DNA from: Salinibacter pepae
GTDB taxonomy: Bacteria > Bacteroidota > Rhodothermia > Rhodothermales > Salinibacteraceae
NCBI RefSeq assembly: GCF_947077775.1
Contig: NZ_CAMTTE010000001.1
Coordinates: forward strand, 806,001 to 870,000
Length of the DNA: 64,000 nucleotides
Direction of reading: 5' to 3'
Positions 36,210 to 45,073 of this stretch are shown in pieces (the stretch's first letter is position 1; the number at the start of each line of letters is the position of its first letter). Under the pieces are notes generated by a model. That model had not been told where the DNA came from, did not search any database, and saw only the letters and a program-made list of their open reading frames with translations. The translations under genes were made by a program, and so were the position numbers.

Positions 36210-37622
36210 ATGCGATTCGTCCTGCCCCTGCTTTTCGCACTGGCGCTTGTCCCTCCGGCCCACGGCCAGCCCGCATCGGCCGAGGCCCCCACTCCCAGGT
36301 CGCTTGCGCAACTGAGCAACGAGGCCCAGGCGCTGGCCCGTCAGGTGCGCCGGGCCGTCGTGCAGGTGAAAGTGCGACGGGGACCGGGCCTTCAGGGCTC
36401 CGGAGAGGGATCGGCGCGGTGGTCCGAGGTTTCCGGGACCGGCTCGGGATTCTTCGTGGACTCGGCGGGGCTTGTCGTCACGAACGCACACGTCGTGGCG
36501 GAGGCGACGGAGGTGTGGGTCCAGCGCGCAGCGCCGCCGCCCCCGCCGCCGGGAGAGGCGTCCCTCCTCCGTCCCCGTGGCTCGCTGCTGAAGGCGGAGG
36601 TGGTGGGCGTCGACCCCGAGACCGACGTCGCCGTGCTCGATGTGTCCGGGACGGGCTATCCCACGTTGCCGTTCGGCAACTCCGACCGGCTGCGACGGGG
36701 ACAGACGGTCTTTGCCTTCGGCGGCCCCATGGGCCTGGAGAACTCCATGACGATGGGGATCGTCAGCGCCACGGCCCGGCAGATGCGCCCCGGCGACCCG
36801 ATGGTCTACGTGCAGACCGACGCCTCCATCAACCCGGGGAGCAGCGGCGGGCCGCTGGTCAATACGGTGGGGGAAGTGGTGGGCCTCAACACATTCAACG
36901 TCTCGAAGTCCGGCGGAAGCCAGGGCCTCGGGTTCGCCGGGCCCAGCAACATCGTGGAGGCGGTGTACCGGCAGATCCGGGCGCACGGACACGTGCGACG
37001 GGGCACCATCGGGGTGAACGCGCAGACAATCACGCCGGAGATGGCTCAGGAGTTGAAGGTTAGCCAGGGCTACCGGGTCGTTCTGGGCGACGTGTCTCCG
37101 CGCAGCCCCGCGGAACGGGCCGGCCTCCGCCCCGGCGACATCGTGACCCATCTGGACGGCGAGCGGATGCACAACGGCCGCGAGCTGGACGTAAACCTGT
37201 ACCCCAAGGTGGGGGCGACCGTGACGCTGGGCGTCGTGCGCGGGGACTCTACCTTCGAGCAGCGGGTGCGCGTGGTCCGGCGCGAGAACCCGTCGGCGCG
37301 CTTCAACGAAATGGCCGACGCCGAGGACCACCTCGTGGGGCGCCTCGGCATCCTGGGCCTCCCCCTCACGGATGAGGTGGCCCAACACATCCCCACCCTG
37401 CGGGTGCCGTCCGGCGTGGTCGTGGCGGCCAGCAACCGGCCGGCCGCCCCCTGGGGCGACCAGCTCCGCCCGGGCGACGTGATCTATACCGTCGAGGGCA
37501 AGCGGGTAAGCGGGCCCGGAGACCTTCGCGCGCTGCTCCGGTCGGACGAGACGGACGGGCGCGTGCTGGCCCATGTGCTCCGCGACGGGACGATGCACTA
37601 CCTCGTACTGCCGGTAGGGTGA
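36210..37622 (+). CDS. HtrA/DegP-like serine protease with two PDZ domains
   Basis: The 470-aa periplasmic protein has a signal peptide (RFVLPLLFALALVPPAHGQ). The chymotrypsin-fold domain has the triad H94 (TNAHVV), D139 (ETDVAVLDV) and S212 (INPGSSGGPLVN), so it should be active. A poly-proline surface loop ([10 protein letters not shown]) sits between H and D. PDZ1 spans about residues 260-350 (SPAERAGLRPGDIVTHLDGE) and PDZ2 about 380-470 (WGDQLRPGDVIYTVEGKRV). Such proteases degrade or chaperone misfolded envelope proteins. ATG 36210 begins the signal peptide directly. Neighbouring genes do not form an operon with it. Confidence 0.94.
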   Translation: MRFVLPLLFALALVPPAHGQPASAEAPTPRSLAQLSNEAQALARQVRRAVVQVKVRRGPGLQGSGEGSARWSEVSGTGSGFFVDSAGLVVTNAHVVAEATEVWVQRAAPPPPPPGEASLLRPRGSLLKAEVVGVDPETDVAVLDVSGTGYPTLPFGNSDRLRRGQTVFAFGGPMGLENSMTMGIVSATARQMRPGDPMVYVQTDASINPGSSGGPLVNTVGEVVGLNTFNVSKSGGSQGLGFAGPSNIVEAVYRQIRAHGHVRRGTIGVNAQTITPEMAQELKVSQGYRVVLGDVSPRSPAERAGLRPGDIVTHLDGERMHNGRELDVNLYPKVGATVTLGVVRGDSTFEQRVRVVRRENPSARFNEMADAEDHLVGRLGILGLPLTDEVAQHIPTLRVPSGVVVAASNRPAAPWGDQLRPGDVIYTVEGKRVSGPGDLRALLRSDETDGRVLAHVLRDGTMHYLVLPVG

Positions 37623-38190
37623 GGCCTGCACGTGCACGCTGCGCATGGTGCATCCCGCCGACGGGACCGGGAGACCGAACGGGAGGCCTCGGCGGAGCCG
37701 AAAGACGCCGCCGTCCGTCTGGTGTTCGGCACCTCCTATTCTTCGCCGTGACAGATCTTGTTCAGCTTCGTCGCCCACTGGTGCAGGCGATGGATCTGTC
37801 CCCGCTCCACGCACTGATCGAGCACGCGCTGGATGCTTTCGCGGGCGGGCCATCGGTCCTCAACAGGAGCCTCGTCTATGGAAACCCTGTGCACGGACGC
37901 TACGGCGCCTACTGCCCAACCAACGTCACATCATCCAATCCTACGCGCCAGGGGGAGTTGCCACGAGTTGTCACTCCCAAGTTACGGAAACGCTTTCTAC
38001 GAGAGGAGTTGACGAGGCGTCGTGCTCGAAGCAGCTTCCAGGGCACCCTGGACCGTGTTTCAGGTGTTCTGCAAACGCACCAATGGTGGTTGGAAATACC
38101 GAGAGGCACCCTGACAGCCCGGGACGAGTCGTCAGTCGGGGACGGCGTGTCTCCATAACCCCGTGTAACGGGTTCCCCCCGACTACACAA
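37623..38190. other. intergenic region without a supported gene
   Basis: About 570 bp between the HtrA-like protease gene and the small hypothetical gene. A plus-strand stretch around 37,737-37,930 (LVQAMDLSPLHALIEHALDA) looks mildly protein-like but has no good start and no recognised family. It may be a remnant. No terminator or RNA was recognised. Confidence 0.45.
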
Positions 38191-38586
38191 ATGAGTGCGC
38201 CGCATTCGGAAGCGCTTCCGAATGCGGCCATCACTGCGGTGTTCTCATTTTTCCGACGCGTGCCGATGTCTTCCTGCCTCCGCCGAGCCGACCGTAATAC
38301 GCAACCGACCCCGCCCTCCCAGACCACTCCCCGATCCTCGTCCCCTCGATCCGACGAATCGAGCCTTCCAGGAGAAGCCCTCCTGCTCCTGCTGCCGTAC
38401 CGCGCCCCAGAAACTGTGGACCAACATCCCGACGTGGTAGCGTGGCGACGGCGCGGGTGGCACGTCGGCAACGTTGAGGAACGGCTCGTGGAGGGCAAGG
38501 GCACGCGTCTTCTCATCACGCTCCACTCGGCAGCTTCCCCCTCGGCGGACGCCGCCTCCGGAGACGCCACCGGACGTAACAAGTAA
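38191..38586 (+). CDS. small hypothetical protein
   Basis: A 131-aa frame from ATG 38191. The first half is Ser/Pro/Arg-rich. The second half looks like a folded segment (GEALLLLLPYRAPETVDQHP, VVAWRRRGWHVGNVEERLVE, KGTRLLITLH) followed by an Ala/Ser-rich tail. The first 12 codons overlap a 30-bp perfect palindrome, so translation may really begin at a later ATG (38266, MSSCLRRADRN). No family recognised. It converges on the MlaD gene. Confidence 0.45.
   Translation: MSAPHSEALPNAAITAVFSFFRRVPMSSCLRRADRNTQPTPPSQTTPRSSSPRSDESSLPGEALLLLLPYRAPETVDQHPDVVAWRRRGWHVGNVEERLVEGKGTRLLITLHSAASPSADAASGDATGRNK
38199..38228. repeat. 30-bp perfect palindrome
   Basis: Arms CGCATTCGGAAGC (38201-38213) and GCTTCCGAATGCG (38214-38226) are exact reverse complements with no loop, and one further GC pair on each side extends the symmetry to 30 bp. 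It is not directly followed by a T-run. It could be a regulator-binding site, an mRNA hairpin or a mobile-element scar. Confidence 0.97.
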
Positions 38587-38691
38587 CAAGGAAAAATGAG
38601 GCGGGCGGCGCGTCCCGACGGGACCATCGCCCTCCCGACCGGTGTCGGCGCAGAGAAACAAGCGGGAGGCGACTCCCAATCGTCCCCATCT

Positions 38692-39663
38692 TCAGAAAAT
38701 CTCGACGGTCGTATCGAGGTAGTGCCCGGGACGCCGCTGGAAATCGCTGAGGATGCTGTCGACGCGGACCGAGATGGAATCGAGCCGTCGGTAGAGGCGG
38801 GGATCGGTCAGGAGCTGCCCGGCAGTGCCCTCGCCCCGGCGCAGACCGGACAGGATGGTTTCCAGTTCCTGGGCACTCTGTGCGAGCGACTTTGCGGTCC
38901 GGCGCGTGTGATGGACGGTTCGCTCCGCGTCCTGCACGGTCTGTTCGAGGGTGTCGCGGTTGCTGGCGGCGACGTGCTCAAGGTTGCCGGCAAGGGCCTC
39001 CATCGACGCGGACGTTTCTTCGAGGTGGGCCAGCACGCGGTGCAGCCGGTCGCGCTCGTTCTGCACGAACGACTCGACCCCGGCGGACGCGGACCGGAGG
39101 TTGGTCAGAAGGGTCTGCACCTCCGGCTCCGAGTTGCCCAGCACCTGCCGCGCCTCCGAAAACGTGCCGGTGGCCTCGGCGAGTGCACTGTCCACCCGCT
39201 GCGCGATCGGCACGGCCCGTTTCCGGAGCTGGTCCAGCGTGCCCCCCTGGGCGGTGGGGATGCGGGCCCCGGGGGCGAGGGGCTCCCCGCCCGGCGTGCG
39301 CTGGAGGGAGACGCTCACGTCGTCGAGCGCCGCGAGGCCCCGGATGGAGGCGGTGGTGCCCTCCGTTAACCCCACCTCGTCCTGGATGCGGAGCCGGGCA
39401 CGCACCCCGCCCTGCTCGCTAAGGGACACGTTGTCGACGGTGCCCACCGGAAGCCCCCGCACGGTCACGGGCGTGCCCTCGGCGATTCCGTCTGCGCTCT
39501 CAAACTGGGCGATCAGGGCGTAGGTGCTTCCCAGAAGAGGGGTCCCCTGCAAGAACCGAACGCCCAGGAACAGGAGGGCGATCGCCCCCACGGCGAGGAC
39601 GCCGATGCGGAACTCGTTCCAGAAGCGCTCCTGTTCCTTCTCTTCGTTACGGTCTGTACTCAT
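38692..39663 (-). CDS. mlaD: MlaD/Mce-family lipid transport substrate-binding protein
   Basis: The 323-aa protein has one N-terminal transmembrane anchor (FRIGVLAVGAIALLFLGVRF) and a single Mce/MlaD beta domain (about residues 40-130; ADGIAEGTPVTVRGLPVGTV, VSLSEQGGVRARLRI). A long helical region (about 150-300) follows. In Mla systems the hexameric Mce protein shuttles phospholipids or hydrophobic molecules between membranes, powered by MlaE/MlaF. ATG 39663 puts the charged N-terminus before the TM anchor. It is 68 bp after mlaF, giving the order mlaE-mlaF-mlaD. No MlaC or MlaB gene is adjacent. Confidence 0.93.
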   Translation of the reverse strand: MSTDRNEEKEQERFWNEFRIGVLAVGAIALLFLGVRFLQGTPLLGSTYALIAQFESADGIAEGTPVTVRGLPVGTVDNVSLSEQGGVRARLRIQDEVGLTEGTTASIRGLAALDDVSVSLQRTPGGEPLAPGARIPTAQGGTLDQLRKRAVPIAQRVDSALAEATGTFSEARQVLGNSEPEVQTLLTNLRSASAGVESFVQNERDRLHRVLAHLEETSASMEALAGNLEHVAASNRDTLEQTVQDAERTVHHTRRTAKSLAQSAQELETILSGLRRGEGTAGQLLTDPRLYRRLDSISVRVDSILSDFQRRPGHYLDTTVEIF

Positions 39664-39731
39664 GGCGTGTGAGCGGCACGTCCGAAAAAAACGAAACGGT
39701 GTACTCTTTTGCCCGGCAGGCCCTCGGGATG

Positions 39732-40466
39732 TCACAACTCGTAGGCATTGGCCTCCACGAAGCCGCAGAGGATCGGGTCGTCGCAGCGCCGCAACTCGTC
39801 GACGGCCCCCACGAACCGCATCGTGCCCTCGTGCAGAAACCCAACCTTGTCGGCGATGGACAGCACCGAGTGCATGTCGTGGGTGACCATGATCCCCATT
39901 CGGCAGAGCGTTTCCGACAGCCGCTGGATGAGGGTGTCGATGACGCCGGAGGTGCGGGGGTCGAGGCCGCTGCTGGGCTCGTCGTAGAACAGGTACTTCG
40001 GCTCGCGAACGATCGCCCGCGCCAGGGAGGCGCGCTTCACCTGCCCGCCCGAGAGGGAGGCCGGCATCTGGTCGGCCGCGCCCGCGATCTCCACGCGCTC
40101 CAGCTCCGTCATCACCCGCTCCTCGATCTCGGCGTCCGACTGATCGTCGAGCAGGCGAAGGGGGAGGGCCACGTTGTCGTACACCGTCATCGAATCGAAC
40201 AGGGCCCCGCCCTGAAAGAGCATCCCGAAGCGCCGCCGCACCGCCTCCAGCTCGTCGTCGGGCAGGCCCGCGAGGTTGGTGCCCCCCACGCGCACCGCCC
40301 CACGGTCCGGCCGCAGCAGCCCGACGAGGTGGCGGAGCAGGACGCTCTTGCCGGAGCCGGAGTGGCCGATGATGGCGAAGAGGTTGCAGTCCTCAATTTC
40401 AAGATCCACGCCGGTGAGCACCTCGGTGTCCCCGAACGACTTATGGACATTTTCGATCTCGATCAT
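39732..40466 (-). CDS. mlaF: MlaF-type ABC transporter ATPase
   Basis: The 244-aa ATPase has Walker A (IGHSGSGKSVLLRHLVG), the Q-loop region (GMLFQGGALFDSMTVYDNVA) typical of MlaF, ABC signature LSGGQVKRASLARAI, Walker B YLFYDEPSSGLDPRTS and the switch histidine in MVTHDMHSV. It powers lipid transport with the MlaE permease encoded 54 bp upstream and MlaD 68 bp downstream. All catalytic elements are intact. Confidence 0.95.
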   Translation of the reverse strand: MIEIENVHKSFGDTEVLTGVDLEIEDCNLFAIIGHSGSGKSVLLRHLVGLLRPDRGAVRVGGTNLAGLPDDELEAVRRRFGMLFQGGALFDSMTVYDNVALPLRLLDDQSDAEIEERVMTELERVEIAGAADQMPASLSGGQVKRASLARAIVREPKYLFYDEPSSGLDPRTSGVIDTLIQRLSETLCRMGIMVTHDMHSVLSIADKVGFLHEGTMRFVGAVDELRRCDDPILCGFVEANAYEL

Positions 40467-40520
40467 GAGTGTCGGTGGGTAGCGGGAGGGGCGCGACAGA
40501 GCAGCGCGATGCCGCCAGGC

Positions 40521-41288
40521 TCAGAGCATGAGGAGGGCGAGGAGGTAGTCGGCGACCAGGACGAACATACAGGCGCCCACCGCCGCCCGCGTGGCGCTCC
40601 GGCCCACGCCCCGCGCCCCGCCATCGGCGTGGAAGCCGACGTAGCACGGGATGGCCGTGATCAAAAACCCGAAGACGACGGCCTTCACCAGGCCGTAGAC
40701 CGCCATGAAGCCCGTAAAGAACGACCGGGCCCCCGTGAGGAACTGCGCGGTCGTCACGTCGCCGGACGCGGCGGCAATCCCGAGGCCGGCGGCGCTCCCC
40801 ACCGTGCTGGCGACGACGTACAGCAGCGGAAACGCAAGGACGCCCGCCAGCACGCGCGGCAGGACGAGGTATCCGGACGCGCTCACGCCCATCACGCTGA
40901 GCGCCTCAATCTGTCCGCCGATGCGCATGGACCCGAGCTCCGCCGCGATCCGGGCGCTCACGCGCCCCGCCAGGATAAAGGCCGTAATGAGCGCCCCAAA
41001 CTCCAGAATGACGGAGGGCACCACGATGGCACCGATCGTGCTCTCGGGGATGAGGGGATAGCGCATCTGGTAGATCGTCTGCTCCGTGGTGACGCCGCCG
41101 GTGAACGCCGCCGCCACGGCCACGATGGGCAGCGACTCAACGCCAATCTGCCGCATCTGCCGGGCGAGGTTTTGGCGGTAGGTCGCCCTGTCGTAGATGG
41201 GACTCCGGACGGCCTTGGCCATTAGAAGAAGGAACGCCCCGACGTGGCGAAAGAGCGCGACGCTGTGTGCTCGGAGGGTGTGCAGCAT
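40521..41288 (-). CDS. mlaE: MlaE-type ABC transporter permease
   Basis: The 255-aa inner-membrane permease of the MlaE family has about five to six TM helices and family features such as GVESLPIVAVAAAFTGGVTT, LAGRVSARIAAELGSMRIGG, QIEALSVMGVSASGYLVLPR and GFLITAIPCYVGFHADGGAR. It is the first gene of the mla operon. It starts at ATG 41288, 39 bp after the DUF4279 gene, which may belong to the same transcript. Confidence 0.94.
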   Translation of the reverse strand: MLHTLRAHSVALFRHVGAFLLLMAKAVRSPIYDRATYRQNLARQMRQIGVESLPIVAVAAAFTGGVTTEQTIYQMRYPLIPESTIGAIVVPSVILEFGALITAFILAGRVSARIAAELGSMRIGGQIEALSVMGVSASGYLVLPRVLAGVLAFPLLYVVASTVGSAAGLGIAAASGDVTTAQFLTGARSFFTGFMAVYGLVKAVVFGFLITAIPCYVGFHADGGARGVGRSATRAAVGACMFVLVADYLLALLML

Positions 41289-41327
41289 GACGGACCTCGC
41301 GGCGGGGTTGGGAGGCGTGCGATCGGT

Positions 41328-41744
41328 CTACTCGAACACGACCGACACCTCAAGGGGAATCGACAGGGCCTGCACGATCTCCAGGGCCTCGGGCTGCACC
41401 TCAAAGCCACATTCGGCGCAGTCGCTCCGGTAGCCGCAGAACAGGTCGACGTCGATCCCGTCTTCCGCGGCGAGCTCGCGAAAGAACGCCTGGTGCGGCT
41501 GTACCCGCTCCCAGAGCCATCCTAGGTGTTTGTCCAGTGGGGCGCCGCGGGGCAGGGGCGACTCGAGCCCCCAAAGGTCCTTCGGCCAGGGACGGCCCAG
41601 GAGGCCCGGATCGCCGTGCTCGTGCTGATGCGTTGGCGTTAGGCCGGTGACCGTCTCGATCTCGTCGTGCCGGTCGGCTGCACACAGGACGCGGAGCGTG
41701 GCCGAGAAGCCGAACCGGACGGGTTCGTTCGACGCGTCGGGCAT
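41328..41744 (-). CDS. DUF4279-like protein
   Basis: The 138-aa soluble protein resembles DUF4279: an N-terminal beta strand (FGFSATLRVLCAADRHDEI), a WxLESPLP-type core (LWGLESPLPRGAPLDKHLGW), LWERVQPHQAFFREL and VDLFCGYRSDCAECGFEVQP. Function of the family is unknown. Three cysteines lie in the last strand pair. It is 39 bp upstream of mlaE, so co-transcription is likely, though no functional link to lipid transport is known. Confidence 0.75.
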   Translation of the reverse strand: MPDASNEPVRFGFSATLRVLCAADRHDEIETVTGLTPTHQHEHGDPGLLGRPWPKDLWGLESPLPRGAPLDKHLGWLWERVQPHQAFFRELAAEDGIDVDLFCGYRSDCAECGFEVQPEALEIVQALSIPLEVSVVFE

Positions 41745-41851
41745 ACGCGCGGCGGGCAGTTGAATCGCGTGGAGGGTCGTAGCGCGTTCAGTGGGATCGG
41801 ACGACGGAAGCGCCGCAAAATCCGCCTCTCCGTCTGCGGTGGGGGCGGGGC

Positions 41852-41896
41852 GTTACATCTGTCGTTCCCAAGAGCACCCGGGGCTTGAGATGTAAC
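41852..41896. promoter_or_regulatory. 9-bp inverted repeat upstream of GH15 gene
   Basis: GTTACATCT (41852-41860) and AGATGTAAC (41888-41896) are exact reverse complements separated by 27 bp. The element sits 135 bp before the GH15 start, in the 286-bp region divergent from the DUF4279/mla genes. It could be an operator pair or an RNA stem. No promoter hexamers were identified with confidence. Confidence 0.5.
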
Positions 41897-42030
41897 AGGG
41901 GAGGACGGGGAGGAACGAAGTCTGGGCCCTGACAGGACCGGCAGAAAGATTGGCTTTTACCTACCGGACTCTTTCACCTCCACATCTCTTCTCACTTCCC
42001 TTCACTCACGTTCCTCCTCCCTGGCAATCT

Positions 42031-43899
42031 ATGAATACGGCTTCGACGTCCCCATCCGGAAGCAGCTACCGTCCCATCGAGGACTACGGGGTCATTGGCG
42101 ACATGCACACCGTCGCGCTCGTCGGCACCGACGGCTCCATCGACTGGTGCTGCCTGCCCCGGTTCGACGGGCCGAGCGTCTTCGCCCGGCTCCTGGACGC
42201 CGAAACGGGCGGGCACTTCCAGGTCGCGCTGTGCGGAGACGACGTCACGACGAAGCAGTTCTACTGGCCCGACACGAACGTGCTGGTGACGCGCTTTCTG
42301 TCGAACGACGGCGTGGGGGAGGTGCGCGACTTCATGCCGGTGGCCGGGCGCGCCGCCGAGTCGGACCGGCGGCAGATCATCCGCATGGTGCGGGCCGTGC
42401 GCGGGACCGTGACGTTCCGGGTGTCGTGCCGCCCGGCCTTCGACTACGCCCGGGCCGACCACGAGACGGTCCGCACCAATCGGGGCGTCTGCTTCCACGG
42501 CGACGAGCAGGCGCTCAGCCTGGCGACGGAGATCGACTTGGCGCGAGACGGCGACGGCGTGGCGGCGGACGTGACGCTGCGGGAGGGCGCGAGCACGACG
42601 CTCCTCCTCCGCGACATCGACCCCGGGGAGGGGTGCGCACCGACCCTGAGCCCGGAGGCGGCCGAGCGCGCCTTCCGCGACACCGTGCAGTACTGGCGCG
42701 ACTGGCTGCGTCAGTGCACCTACACCGGCCGCTGGCGCGAGGAGGTCCGCCGATCGGCCCTCGCCCTCAAACTGCTCACCTACGAGCCCACCGGGGCCAT
42801 CGTGGCGGCGCCCACCTGCAGCCTGCCGGAAGACATCGGCGGGGAACGCAACTGGGACTACCGCTACACCTGGATTCGCGATGCCGCCTTCACGCTGTAT
42901 GCCTTCCTCCGCATCGGCTTTATCGACGAGGCGCGCGACTTCATCGGCTTCCTCACCCGGTCGTGCCAGCTGGACACTGCCGGCGAGGGGCCGCTCCAGA
43001 TCATGTACGGCATTGACGGATGCACCGACCTCACCGAGGAGACGCTCGACCACCTGGAGGGCTACCGGGGCTCCTCTCCCGTTCGCATCGGCAACGGCGC
43101 CTACGACCAGCTCCAGCTCGACATCTACGGCGAGCTCATCGACGCCATCTACCTGCACGACAAGTACGGCGTGCCCATCTCGTACGAGACGTGGCAGTCG
43201 GTGCGCCACTTCGTGAACTGGGTCTGCGACCACTGGCGCCGAGCCGACGAGGGCGTGTGGGAGGTGCGCGGCGGACAGCAGCAGTTCGTCTACTCGAAGC
43301 TCATGTGCTGGGTCGCCGTCGACCGCGCCCTCCGCCTCTCGCGCAAGCGGTCCCTTCCGGCCCCGGAGACCGAGTGGCAGCAGTGCCGCGACGCAATCTA
43401 CGCGGCGATCATGGAGAAGGGCTGGAGCGACGAGCGGCAGGCGTTCACGCAGCAGTTCGGGGGCGACACGCTCGACGCGTCGACCCTCATGATGCCGCTG
43501 GTGCGATTCATCTCGCCGGGCGACCGGCGCCTTTTGAGTACCCTCGCGGAGACCCTCAAGTCTCCCGATCAGGGCGGGCTCGTCTCCAACGGGCTCGTCT
43601 ACCGCTACAACGTGGAGGAGACCGAGGAGGGCCTGGAGGGGGAGGAGGGCACGTTCAACATCTGTACGTTCTGGCTGGTGGAGGCGCTCACGCGGGCCAG
43701 CGCGGTCGAGCCGGAGCGGCTGGAGGACGCGCGCCTCACTTTCGAGCAGATGCTCGGCTACGCGAATCACCTCGGCCTCTACGCGGAGGAGACGGGCACC
43801 CACGGCGAGGCCCTCGGCAACTTCCCACAGGCCTTCACGCACCTCGCCCTCATCAGCGCCGCCTACAACCTCGACCGGAGGTTGGGGGAGTTGAGGTGA
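42031..43899 (+). CDS. glycoside hydrolase family 15 (glucoamylase/trehalase-like)
   Basis: This 622-aa cytoplasmic enzyme has an N-terminal beta-sandwich (trehalase-like; [40 protein letters not shown]) and a C-terminal (alpha/alpha)6 barrel. The barrel starts around residue 235 ([40 protein letters not shown]). Late motifs YEMV-like are absent, but [15 protein letters not shown] and NHLGLYAEE, holding the second catalytic Glu, are present. Homologues hydrolyse alpha-1,4-glucans or trehalose. In a halophile trehalose turnover is plausible. ATG 42031 is preceded by an in-frame Pro/Phe-rich stretch unlikely to be translated. It is not in an operon with the next gene by function. Confidence 0.93.
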   Translation: MNTASTSPSGSSYRPIEDYGVIGDMHTVALVGTDGSIDWCCLPRFDGPSVFARLLDAETGGHFQVALCGDDVTTKQFYWPDTNVLVTRFLSNDGVGEVRDFMPVAGRAAESDRRQIIRMVRAVRGTVTFRVSCRPAFDYARADHETVRTNRGVCFHGDEQALSLATEIDLARDGDGVAADVTLREGASTTLLLRDIDPGEGCAPTLSPEAAERAFRDTVQYWRDWLRQCTYTGRWREEVRRSALALKLLTYEPTGAIVAAPTCSLPEDIGGERNWDYRYTWIRDAAFTLYAFLRIGFIDEARDFIGFLTRSCQLDTAGEGPLQIMYGIDGCTDLTEETLDHLEGYRGSSPVRIGNGAYDQLQLDIYGELIDAIYLHDKYGVPISYETWQSVRHFVNWVCDHWRRADEGVWEVRGGQQQFVYSKLMCWVAVDRALRLSRKRSLPAPETEWQQCRDAIYAAIMEKGWSDERQAFTQQFGGDTLDASTLMMPLVRFISPGDRRLLSTLAETLKSPDQGGLVSNGLVYRYNVEETEEGLEGEEGTFNICTFWLVEALTRASAVEPERLEDARLTFEQMLGYANHLGLYAEETGTHGEALGNFPQAFTHLALISAAYNLDRRLGELR

Positions 43900-43966
43900 G
43901 ATCCGCGCGCCGTACACTGAGCACGTGCTGTACCATCCGTGTCGCCCTCATCACATGCCCGGATGA

Positions 43967-45052
43967 ATGCCCTCGTCCCCGCCCCCATTGCCGTCCTCAG
44001 ACCTTGGTGAAGCGGACCTGAACCGGTCTCCGCAGCCCCAGGCCTCTGGCTCCGCCCGCAACATTGTGGTGTCCCTCCTGCTGAGCGGGCTGGTGCTGGC
44101 CGGGGTCGGGTACGCCACCTTCGACGCCGGCGCCTTCCGCCGCCTGATCCAACACCTGCGCCCGGGACTGCTGGCCGCGGCCCTCGCCGTCGCCATCGCC
44201 CGCATCGGCCTCGGGGGGTGGCGCCTCCGCCAGGTCTCGGAGGGCCGCCTCTCCCTCCGGAGCGGCACCCGCGGGCAGCTGGCCTGGGACTTCTTCTCCA
44301 GCGTCACCCCCTCGGTCGTCGGCGGCGGCCCGGTGGCCGCCTTCTACGTGGCCCGCGACGAGGACCTCGCGGTTGGGGAGTCGGCCGCCCTCCTGTTCTT
44401 CTGCGTCCTGCTGGACCAGCTCTGGTTCCTGGTCGCCATCCCGCTGCTGGTCCTGGCCACCTTTACCATCGACCTGCTGCCCCGCGCGGCCGGCGCGGTC
44501 GGGGGGTGGACCCTGCTTGCCTACTTCGGCGGGCTGGGGGGCTGGGCGGCCCTCTACGCCTACGCCACCCTGGTCCGCCCCCGCCTGCTGGTGGCGGGGG
44601 CCGACTGGTGCGTCCGGTGGCCCTACCTGCGCCGCTTCCGCAAGACGGTCATGCCGGAGATGCGGGCCTACTTCCGGCGGGCGCGCCACCTCGGGAGCCG
44701 CCCCCCTGCCTTCTACGCCTCCGGCTTCGCCCTGACGGCCCTCACCTGGATCGCCCGCTACGCCCTCGTGGTTCTCGTCGTCCGCAGCGTCTACGCGGCC
44801 GACGCCCTGCTTCTCTTTGCCCGCTCGGCGGCAATGATGCTGGTGGGCCTGATCATGCCCACCCCCGGGGGCTCCGGCGGCCTGGAGGGCCTCTACGCCC
44901 TCTTCATCGGCCCGCTGATGCCGGAGGCGCTCCTGGCCCCCACCCTCCTGACCTGGCGCCTGCTGGGCTACTACCTCTTCATCGCGCTCGGGGCCTCCCT
45001 CTTCCTCCACCAACTGCACCAAAGACGGGCCACCGGGGCGCCCCCGCGATGA
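43967..45052 (+). CDS. flippase-like / LPG-synthase-type TM domain protein (UPF0104)
   Basis: The 361-aa integral membrane protein has about eight helices of the lysylphosphatidylglycerol-synthase transmembrane superfamily. Landmarks are AWDFFSSVTPSVVGGGPVAA, LFFCVLLDQLWFLVAIPLLV and the terminal PTPGGSGGLEGLYALF motif typical of the group. No MprF-like aminoacyl transferase domain is attached. Likely role: flipping or handling of lipid-linked molecules. It lies 67 bp after the GH15 gene and converges on the PAP2 gene, leaving only 21 bp. Confidence 0.88.
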   Translation: MPSSPPPLPSSDLGEADLNRSPQPQASGSARNIVVSLLLSGLVLAGVGYATFDAGAFRRLIQHLRPGLLAAALAVAIARIGLGGWRLRQVSEGRLSLRSGTRGQLAWDFFSSVTPSVVGGGPVAAFYVARDEDLAVGESAALLFFCVLLDQLWFLVAIPLLVLATFTIDLLPRAAGAVGGWTLLAYFGGLGGWAALYAYATLVRPRLLVAGADWCVRWPYLRRFRKTVMPEMRAYFRRARHLGSRPPAFYASGFALTALTWIARYALVVLVVRSVYAADALLLFARSAAMMLVGLIMPTPGGSGGLEGLYALFIGPLMPEALLAPTLLTWRLLGYYLFIALGASLFLHQLHQRRATGAPPR

Positions 45053-45073
45053 TTGGCCCGCAGGGGGCATTCG

